NCBI GenBank assembly: GCA_017882205.1
Contig: JADGPY010000319.1
Location: 1 to 14,410 of the forward strand
Direction of reading: 5' to 3'
Length of the DNA stretch: 14,410 bases
From: Chitinophagaceae bacterium
GTDB taxonomy: Bacteria; Bacteroidota; Bacteroidia; Chitinophagales; Chitinophagaceae
Position numbers and translations under genes: made by a program. Numbering within the stretch: the first letter of the stretch is position 1; the number at the start of each line of letters is the position of its first letter. The notes below the pieces were generated by a model. The model saw nothing but the letters and a program-made list of their open reading frames with translations, did no database searches and was not told where the DNA came from. Shown piece after piece: positions 9,347 to 14,410 of this stretch.

Positions 9347-9965
9347 TTACAAGTAATGCTTTAAATATTTTTTTGATGTATGAACTCACCCTGTTCTGTA
9401 ATAATTTTTCAAATTCCGGATCAGGGGTATCCTGAAGCTTATTAAAATCGCGATAATAATCATGATTGATCATCAATTGCGTCACAATTCCGACCATAAC
9501 ACTTAACAACATGACCACATCCACCTTCTTTTTAAATTCTCCTTTCTTCTGACCATCCTTTATCAACTCCCCTATTATGGATGCGTTTTTTAATTTGATT
9601 TCTTTCAGAAGATTAATGATGGCAGGATTCTTATTGATGATCTGCTCACAGACCATAATTCTATGAAACTGTTTATCCCGCATCACCCGTTCAACATACT
9701 CCTCAATAAGCATTTCAACTTTTTGTATGGATGAGAGCGAACTATCCTTTAAAAGATTCTCAACCCTCATCTTAATATGCCCTATTCGTTTTTCAAATAA
9801 CGCCTCCATCAACTTCTCCTTAGAACCAAAATAATAGGAGATCATAGCAATATTTACACCAGCCTCGTCAGCAATATCCCGGACAGAGGTACCTTCGAAT
9901 CCTTTTAATGCAAACAACCTCTCGGCAGTGTCCAATAATTGACTATGTTTTTCTCTTGATGACAT
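9336..9965 (-). CDS. TetR/AcrR-family transcriptional repressor
   Basis: This 209-residue regulator has an N-terminal helix-turn-helix of TetR type: LLDTAERLFALKGFEGTSV, then RDIADEAGVNIAMISYYFGSK, the recognition-helix segment, followed by EKLMEALFEKR. The C-terminal roughly 140 residues are all-helical and form the ligand-binding and dimerisation domain, which is variable in this family. It probably represses its own operon and is released by a pump substrate. I chose ATG 9965 rather than the in-frame TTG at 9986 because the TTG lies upstream of the predicted -7 element (9974-9981) and would not be in the transcript. The predicted transcript leaves only a few bases of leader. The gene overlaps the TolC-type gene by 11 bp. 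Confidence 0.92.
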   Translation of the reverse strand: MSSREKHSQLLDTAERLFALKGFEGTSVRDIADEAGVNIAMISYYFGSKEKLMEALFEKRIGHIKMRVENLLKDSSLSSIQKVEMLIEEYVERVMRDKQFHRIMVCEQIINKNPAIINLLKEIKLKNASIIGELIKDGQKKGEFKKKVDVVMLLSVMVGIVTQLMINHDYYRDFNKLQDTPDPEFEKLLQNRVSSYIKKIFKALLVNES

Positions 9966-9973
9966 TTGAAGCG

Positions 9974-10004
9974 CAAAGTTAAACAAACGTTTGATTTAAA
10001 CAAA
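9974..10004 (-). promoter_or_regulatory. Consensus Bacteroidota promoter of the tetR-efflux operon
   Basis: Read on the minus strand, TTTG (10004-10001) is followed after exactly 19 bp by TAACTTTG (9981-9974). These match the -33 (TTTG) and -7 (TAnnTTTG) elements of the primary sigma factor of Bacteroidota at the preferred spacing. Transcription should begin a few bases past 9974, about 1-5 bases before the tetR ATG at 9965. Confidence 0.75.
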
Positions 10005-10013
10005 TAATTGTTT
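9981..10013. promoter_or_regulatory. Tandem inverted repeats, probable TetR operators
   Basis: Two 16-bp sites of the same form AAACAA-N4-TTGWTT lie one base apart: 9981-9996 (spacer ACGT) and 9998-10013 (spacer ATAA). The first contains the perfect palindrome CAAACGTTTG (9984-9993) and fills the -33/-7 spacer; the second covers the -33 element. Centre-to-centre distance is 17 bp. A TetR dimer on either site would occlude RNA polymerase. The position next to a tetR gene supports autoregulation; binding itself is inferred. Confidence 0.62.
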
Positions 10014-10014
10014 T

Positions 10015-10042
10015 AGGTATCAGGTGGCAGGTATCAGGAGTC
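10015..10042. repeat. Degenerate tandem heptamer repeat, 4 copies
   Basis: Four consecutive 7-mers follow the pattern AGG-N3-C: AGGTATC, AGGTGGC, AGGTATC, AGGAGTC. Copies 1 and 3 are identical, and the 10-mer AGGTATCAGG occurs twice exactly 14 bp apart. It lies in the divergent intergenic region between the TetR operators and the beta-helix gene. Function is unknown; it may be slippage-generated or a remnant of a dispersed short tandem repeat. Confidence 0.6.
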
Positions 10043-10093
10043 CTCTTAAAAAACTTGTCTTACATTGTATCCGTAATAATACAAATGACACTC

Positions 10094-13000
10094 ATGAAGA
10101 CAATTTTCCTTTTCCTAATTACATTTTTTACATTTACTACCAGTTTCTGCCAGGTCGCAGTAACTGTAGCTCCCGCCGCACCCGTGAACTACGCAACTTT
10201 GAAAGCGGCATTCGACGCAATTAACGCCGGCACTCATCAGGGCATCATAGCCATCACTATCAATGGAGCCACCATGGAGGCTGCCACTGCAGTATTGAAT
10301 GCAAGTGGAACCGGCAGCGCATCCTACACAGGGATATCTATCAACCCCACAGGCGGTACAGCCAGTTCAATAACAGGAAATATTGCAGGCCCGCTTATTG
10401 ATTTGAATGGCGCTGATAACGTTACTATGGATGGATTAAATAGCGGCGGCAATGCATTGACAATCTCAAATACCAATACTGGCAACGCAGCAAATACTTC
10501 AACCATCCGGTTTGTCAATGATGCAACCGCAAATACTATTCAAAATATTACCCTTCTCGGTGCCACAACAAATGTTACCTCGGGTACCTTGTATTTCAGC
10601 ACCGGCACTACCATCGGCAACGACAACAATACCATTTCCAATTGCAACCTCGCAGACGGAGGGGGATTTCCCGTTAATTCCTTTTACTCGGCAGGAACAG
10701 CAATAGCCGGACAAGAGAATAGCGGCAATACACTTTCAAATAATAATGTGTCAAATTATTTCAATGCCAATCTTCCCACTGTTGGAATCCTGATCTCAAC
10801 CGGTAATACCGACTGGACCTTAAATGGAAATAAACTTTTTCAAACGGCAACGCGAACGTTCACAACCGGAAATGTGCATCGGGCCATACAGGTGGCCTCA
10901 GGCAATAACTACAACATCATAAATAATAGCATTGGTTCAGCTACAGCATCAGGCACCGGCGTTTATACAATTGCTGGGACTGTAACCACCACCTTTATCG
11001 CCATCGATCTTTCGGTTGGGAGTACTGTTGTAAGCAGTATCCAGAATAACACCATTACCAATTTTACAGAAGCCACTTCAAGCAATGCCGGAATTCCAAA
11101 TGGCGTTTTTTGCGCCATCAATATCACATCCGGGGATGCAAATATTGGAACCGTTACCGGTAATACCATTGGCAGCATTACTTCCACAGGGAATATTATT
11201 GTAAATCCAACCGTGGCAAATGCCTATGTTGTACCAATAAATTCTTCCAGCACCGGGAATATTTCGATCTCGAAAAATATGATCGGAGGAATAGATATTC
11301 TTTCCGGAGGTGTTTTTTCAGGAAATATTAATTGCATTGAGGCGAGTGGTGCAGGTGGCACAGTTGTTATCACCAAAAACATAATTGGGAACACCCAACC
11401 TAACAATATAAGAAATGGCGTATTGGGAACCACCACAGGTACCGGGCAAATGCGGGCCATCTTCAATACCAATACCGGTATAGTGTCGATCACTCTGAAT
11501 ACCATTACCAATTTAACCAACAACACGAGTGGCACAGGGCTTTTCAGGGCCATTGAATGCCAGTCAGGAACTGCCATCATCAATAGTAATACAATAAGTG
11601 CAATTGCAACAAACGGTACTTTCGCAAATGTTACAACTCCTCTGGGTGTGGGTATCCTTGTAACCGATATCACTCCAGGAGTCATCGTAAGTCAAAATAC
11701 AATAAGTGGACTAAGTGCGGTGAACACAATAGCTTCCGCCAATAATATCGACGGCATATATGTAGGCAGCACAACCAATGGCATAATAGTTACCCGCAAC
11801 CAGATCTATGGTCTTTCAAATGCCAGCACTTCTGTAAGCGTAACTGCCCCTTCAGTGGTATCAGGTATCATTTGCATTAACGCGAATATTGCCAATCCTA
11901 TGACCCTGGCAAATAATATGATTTCTCTTGGCAATGGGCAAACAACCAATACATCGTTTATAGGCATCTGGAGCCAGGCGTCTGCTTCTCAAAATTATAC
12001 AGCAAGAATTTATTACAACAGCATTAATATTGAGGGAACAGCAGCTTCGGGTGCACAACCATCCTTCTGTTATTATAGAGGAAATTTTAGCATAACCGCC
12101 ATTACTGTACCTACGATAGATATAAAAGATAATATTTTCACCAACAGCCGCTCCGGCGGAACCGGAAAGCATTATGCAATATCAAATGCATATGGTGCAG
12201 TAACAAGCAGTGCAACAGGTTGGGCAGCGAATGTTTCTGATTATAATGTATTGACTGCAAATGCTGCAACAATAGGATATTGGTCGGGCGATAAAACATT
12301 TGCGGCATGGAAAACTGCATCAGCCGGAGATGCGAACAGCCTTTCCGGTTTTACAGTCAACTATGTTAACTCAGCATCAGATCTGCATTTAGTAACATCT
12401 ACTAATAACGCAGTAAATGGCGCCGGAACTCCACTTGCTGCAGTTACAACAGACTTTGACAATGATTCACGCGATGCGGTAGCACCGGATCCTGGAGCAG
12501 ATGAATTCACGCCAACTGTATTAGCCATCTCGATGGAGTATTTCAGAGGCAACAAACAAGGCAATGGTAACATACTCAACTGGAAAGCAGCATGCAGTTC
12601 ATCTTCAATCACCTTCGAAATTCAAAAAGCTACTGATGGAAGGCATTTCGCAGGCATCGGCAGCATTTCAGCAACCCAGGCCCGATGTTCACAGCCTTTT
12701 GATTTCACAGACAATAATCCATTGCAGTTTATTTCAACTTCAGGAGAAATTCCCCACATAAATTACTACCGTTTAAAAATGACTGAGCCCGATGGAAAGA
12801 TCACTTATTCAACCATCATTGCGATCATTAATAATGCTAAAGGATTCGAAATACTCGGGCTTAGTCCAACTATAGTAGACAAAGGAATCGCAACTCTTAA
12901 TGTTAGTTCCTCAGAAGTAACCAATATGCAAATTGTTGTCACCGATATGCTCGGCAAAATAATTCAGAAGCAAAATGCAGTTCTGGTTTCCGGTTCAAAT

Positions 13001-13099
13001 GCAATTCTTGTAAATTTGAGTAAATTATCCAGCGGTGTTTATCAAATTACAGGCTACTCAAATGGACTGGCAAGAACGATCCGCTTTGAAAAATTGTAA
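10094..13099 (+). CDS. Secreted parallel beta-helix protein with T9SS-like C-terminal domain
   Basis: The protein has 1001 residues from ATG 10094, chosen because it opens a clean signal peptide (MKTIFLFLITFFTFTTSFCQ); the frame extends upstream to a TTG at 10055, which would add 13 poorly fitting residues. Residues about 85-690 are a ladder of Asn/Thr/Ile-rich rungs (SIQNNTITNF, VTGNTIGSIT, ISKNMIGG, ITLNTITNL, INSNTISAI, VSQNTISGL, VTRNQIYGL), typical of PbH1 right-handed beta-helix repeats. Next come a DFDNDSRDAVAPDPGADEF motif (about 787-806) common after such helices in Bacteroidota, an Ig/FnIII-like linker (about 813-915, with FEIQKATDGRHFAGIG and YYRLKMTEPDGKITYS), and a roughly 85-residue domain with VTDMLGKIIQKQ, LSSGVYQITGYSNG and a basic end RTIRFEKL, matching type A T9SS sorting domains. 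It is probably exported across the outer membrane and attached or released as an adhesin or polysaccharide-binding or -cleaving protein. No catalytic residues can be named. Confidence 0.86.
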   Translation: MKTIFLFLITFFTFTTSFCQVAVTVAPAAPVNYATLKAAFDAINAGTHQGIIAITINGATMEAATAVLNASGTGSASYTGISINPTGGTASSITGNIAGPLIDLNGADNVTMDGLNSGGNALTISNTNTGNAANTSTIRFVNDATANTIQNITLLGATTNVTSGTLYFSTGTTIGNDNNTISNCNLADGGGFPVNSFYSAGTAIAGQENSGNTLSNNNVSNYFNANLPTVGILISTGNTDWTLNGNKLFQTATRTFTTGNVHRAIQVASGNNYNIINNSIGSATASGTGVYTIAGTVTTTFIAIDLSVGSTVVSSIQNNTITNFTEATSSNAGIPNGVFCAINITSGDANIGTVTGNTIGSITSTGNIIVNPTVANAYVVPINSSSTGNISISKNMIGGIDILSGGVFSGNINCIEASGAGGTVVITKNIIGNTQPNNIRNGVLGTTTGTGQMRAIFNTNTGIVSITLNTITNLTNNTSGTGLFRAIECQSGTAIINSNTISAIATNGTFANVTTPLGVGILVTDITPGVIVSQNTISGLSAVNTIASANNIDGIYVGSTTNGIIVTRNQIYGLSNASTSVSVTAPSVVSGIICINANIANPMTLANNMISLGNGQTTNTSFIGIWSQASASQNYTARIYYNSINIEGTAASGAQPSFCYYRGNFSITAITVPTIDIKDNIFTNSRSGGTGKHYAISNAYGAVTSSATGWAANVSDYNVLTANAATIGYWSGDKTFAAWKTASAGDANSLSGFTVNYVNSASDLHLVTSTNNAVNGAGTPLAAVTTDFDNDSRDAVAPDPGADEFTPTVLAISMEYFRGNKQGNGNILNWKAACSSSSITFEIQKATDGRHFAGIGSISATQARCSQPFDFTDNNPLQFISTSGEIPHINYYRLKMTEPDGKITYSTIIAIINNAKGFEILGLSPTIVDKGIATLNVSSSEVTNMQIVVTDMLGKIIQKQNAVLVSGSNAILVNLSKLSSGVYQITGYSNGLARTIRFEKL

Positions 13100-13118
13100 A
13101 CAACTTTAAATCTATTAT

Positions 13119-14009
13119 ATGATAAGTTGGAAGGGAATTTTTCCGGCCATAACCACCAAGTTTACCAGTGATGACCAATTAGATCTTGAGTTATTTGGAA
13201 AAAACCTGGCGGCCCAACTGGAAGCCGGAGTGCATGGAATAATCGTCGGAGGTACACTTGGGGAAGCAAGTGTGTTGACTAGTGAAGAGAAAGAAAGGCT
13301 GATCAAATATGCCAAAGAGATAATTGGCAACAAAGTACCGGTCATTCTGAATATTGCTGAAGGCTCTACCCGGGAAGCCATAAGCCAGGCCAAACTGGCA
13401 AGATCACTTGGCTGCGATGGGCTTATGCTTCTTCCCCCGATGCGATATAAAACTGATCATAGGGAAACAGTAACGTATTTTACAACCATTGCTAACTCCA
13501 CCGATCTGCCAATAATGATCTACAACAATCCCATTGATTATAAAACCGAGATCACTATTGGCATGTTCGAAGAATTGATGGATTGTGAGAATATCGAAGC
13601 TGTGAAAGAATCAACCCGGGAGGTAACAAATGTGACCCGCCTGATTAATCATTTCGGTGAAAGGTTAAAGATCTTATGTGGCGTGGATACTATTGCAATG
13701 GAAGCGCTAATGATGGGAGCTGATGGATGGGTTGCCGGTCTTGTATGTGCATTCCCAAACGAAACTGTTAGATTATACACGCTGATCAAAGATGGCTGTT
13801 ACGATGAAGCAAGAATGCTCTATAGATGGTTTATGCCATTACTTGAGCTTGACATTCATCCGAAGCTTGTTCAATACATCAAACTTGCGGAAACTCAGAC
13901 AGGTCTTGGATCTGAATATGTCCGCGCTCCAAGGCTAATGCTCGTAGGAGAAGAACGGCAGCGCATTTTAGAAATAATTGATAATGCAATTGCAAGTGCG
14001 CTCCAATAA
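13119..14009 (+). CDS. DapA-superfamily lyase, probable 1-pyrroline-4-hydroxy-2-carboxylate deaminase
   Basis: The 296-residue TIM-barrel enzyme belongs to the dihydrodipicolinate synthase/N-acetylneuraminate lyase superfamily. The Schiff-base Lys is K163 (EAVKEST), the general acid/base Tyr is Y135 (IMIYNNP), and the GTxGE loop is GGTLGEAS (44-51). After YNNP the sequence reads IDYKTEI, so the Arg that binds the substrate carboxylate in true DHDPS (YNVPxR in E. coli) is absent; lysine biosynthesis is therefore unlikely. The YNNPxxYKT, EAVKES and GLVxAFPxE phrases, and the downstream aldehyde dehydrogenase, fit the hydroxyproline-pathway deaminase, which converts the cyclic imine to 2-oxoglutarate semialdehyde plus ammonia. 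The alternative is a 2-keto-3-deoxy-sugar-acid dehydratase, which yields the same semialdehyde. It begins 19 bp after the beta-helix gene with no evident Shine-Dalgarno sequence. Confidence 0.85.
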   Translation: MISWKGIFPAITTKFTSDDQLDLELFGKNLAAQLEAGVHGIIVGGTLGEASVLTSEEKERLIKYAKEIIGNKVPVILNIAEGSTREAISQAKLARSLGCDGLMLLPPMRYKTDHRETVTYFTTIANSTDLPIMIYNNPIDYKTEITIGMFEELMDCENIEAVKESTREVTNVTRLINHFGERLKILCGVDTIAMEALMMGADGWVAGLVCAFPNETVRLYTLIKDGCYDEARMLYRWFMPLLELDIHPKLVQYIKLAETQTGLGSEYVRAPRLMLVGEERQRILEIIDNAIASALQ

Positions 14010-14054
14010 GCCACTTTAATACTCAAATTTAAATAACCAGATAAAATCAACCAT

Positions 14055-14410
14055 ATGAATACCACCTACCAGGATGCTGATCTAAATGAAATTAACTCCG
14101 TGATGAATAATGCTGCCGAAGCTTTTCTCCAATATAAAAAAACATCCCCTGAACAGAAGGCCGTGTTCCTGGAAACGATCGCCTCAGAGATTGATTCCTT
14201 AGGGGATGCGCTTATTCATAAGGCCAGTGAGGAAACTAACTTACCTCATGGAAGATTACTAGGTGAGAGAGGACGCACTACCATGCAATTGCGCATGTAT
14301 GCTGAAATGCTGCGTGAAGGCAGTTGGGTAGAGGCATCCATCGATACTGCAAACCCTGCAAGGACTCCTGTTCCAAAGGCTGATATCAGGAAAATGCTTT
14401 TCCCGATAGG
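14055..14410 (+). CDS. Aldehyde dehydrogenase, probable 2-oxoglutarate semialdehyde dehydrogenase, 3' end outside the window
   Basis: An open frame from ATG 14055 runs 118 codons off the right edge. The N-terminal stretch matches NAD(P)-dependent aldehyde dehydrogenases of the 2,5-dioxovalerate (2-oxoglutarate semialdehyde) dehydrogenase type: a helical start, EETNLPHGRLLGERGRTTMQ, LREGSW, and then RTPVPKADIRKMLFPIG, which leads into the Rossmann nucleotide-binding domain. The catalytic Cys and Glu lie beyond the window. It would oxidise the product of the preceding lyase to 2-oxoglutarate, feeding the TCA cycle. Only 45 bp separate it from the lyase stop, so the two are probably co-transcribed. 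Confidence 0.85.
   Translation, partial: MNTTYQDADLNEINSVMNNAAEAFLQYKKTSPEQKAVFLETIASEIDSLGDALIHKASEETNLPHGRLLGERGRTTMQLRMYAEMLREGSWVEASIDTANPARTPVPKADIRKMLFPI

Larger units (their letters stand above)
2213..9965 (-). other. Predicted five-gene transcription unit: tetR - tolC - emrA-type - emrB-type - BNR propeller
   Basis: All five genes lie on the minus strand. From promoter-proximal to distal, the junctions are an 11-bp overlap (tetR/tolC) and gaps of 9, 19 and 17 bp. No terminator-like hairpin followed by a T-run is seen at any junction. A consensus promoter stands upstream of tetR and a bidirectional terminator lies at the distal end. This supports a single mRNA under autoregulation by the TetR protein; an extra internal promoter before the propeller gene cannot be excluded. 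Confidence 0.7.

Noticed and set aside
9984..9986. TTG start giving a 216-residue TetR protein
   Set aside because: It lies upstream of the predicted -7 box and transcription start; ATG 9965 gives a normal TetR N-terminus.
10014..10021. TAGGTATC as -7 box for the beta-helix gene, with TTTG at 9990-9993
   Set aside because: Spacing of 20 bp is acceptable, but two of six conserved -7 bases mismatch and the box overlaps the heptamer repeat; too weak to annotate.
10055..10093. TTG start extending the beta-helix protein by 13 residues
   Set aside because: The extension precedes an already complete signal peptide starting at ATG 10094.
11224..11685. Open frames antisense to the beta-helix gene (also 2566-3093 antisense to the propeller gene)
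   Set aside because: Shadows of repetitive coding sequence: no start context, no recognisable protein features, and the opposite frames encode clear proteins.
13085..13114. Possible promoter for the lyase gene: TTTG (13085-13088), 18 bp, TAAATCTA
   Set aside because: The -7 box has two mismatches to TAnnTTTG, and the start would fall on or past the ATG at 13119.

Overview
The window looks like chromosome of a Bacteroidota bacterium, probably of the Chitinophagales/Sphingobacteriales type. Four lines of evidence point there: a large beta-helix protein with a type IX secretion (T9SS)-like C-terminal domain, a textbook Bacteroidota promoter (TTTG, 19 bp, TAnnTTTG), signal peptides that all end just before a Gln, and start codons that mostly lack a strong Shine-Dalgarno sequence. 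Coding density is very high. No gene-free stretch exceeds 130 bp, and I see no tRNA, rRNA, CRISPR array or insertion sequence.

Left part (1-2193, + strand): the 3' end of a metal-dependent amidohydrolase of the imidazolonepropionase/prolidase-like group, then an exported thioredoxin-fold (TlpA-like) protein. The latter converges on the next unit over a hairpin (2185-2221) that looks like a shared bidirectional terminator.

Centre (9965 down to 2213, - strand): five tightly packed genes that read as one operon. They encode a TetR repressor, a TolC-type outer membrane channel, an EmrA/HlyD-type periplasmic adaptor, an EmrB/DHA2-type 14-helix transporter, and a 1018-residue exported BNR/Asp-box (VPS10/sortilin-like) beta-propeller protein. 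The first four form a complete self-regulated tripartite efflux system. The propeller gene is an unexpected passenger at the distal end. Upstream of tetR lies a consensus promoter with two tandem copies of AAACAA-N4-TTGWTT, which are good candidates for the TetR operators.

Right part (10094-14410, + strand): a 1001-residue secreted parallel beta-helix protein with a T9SS-like C-terminal domain, a DapA-superfamily lyase, and the 5' end of an aldehyde dehydrogenase. The last two best fit trans-4-hydroxyproline catabolism: a pyrroline-4-hydroxy-2-carboxylate deaminase followed by 2-oxoglutarate semialdehyde dehydrogenase. A short degenerate heptamer repeat (10015-10042) lies in the divergent intergenic region.

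Most genes are ordinary members of known families. The points most worth a second look are the efflux/propeller operon, the twin-operator promoter with an almost leaderless tetR, the stop-codon-containing bidirectional terminator, and the hydroxyproline assignment.
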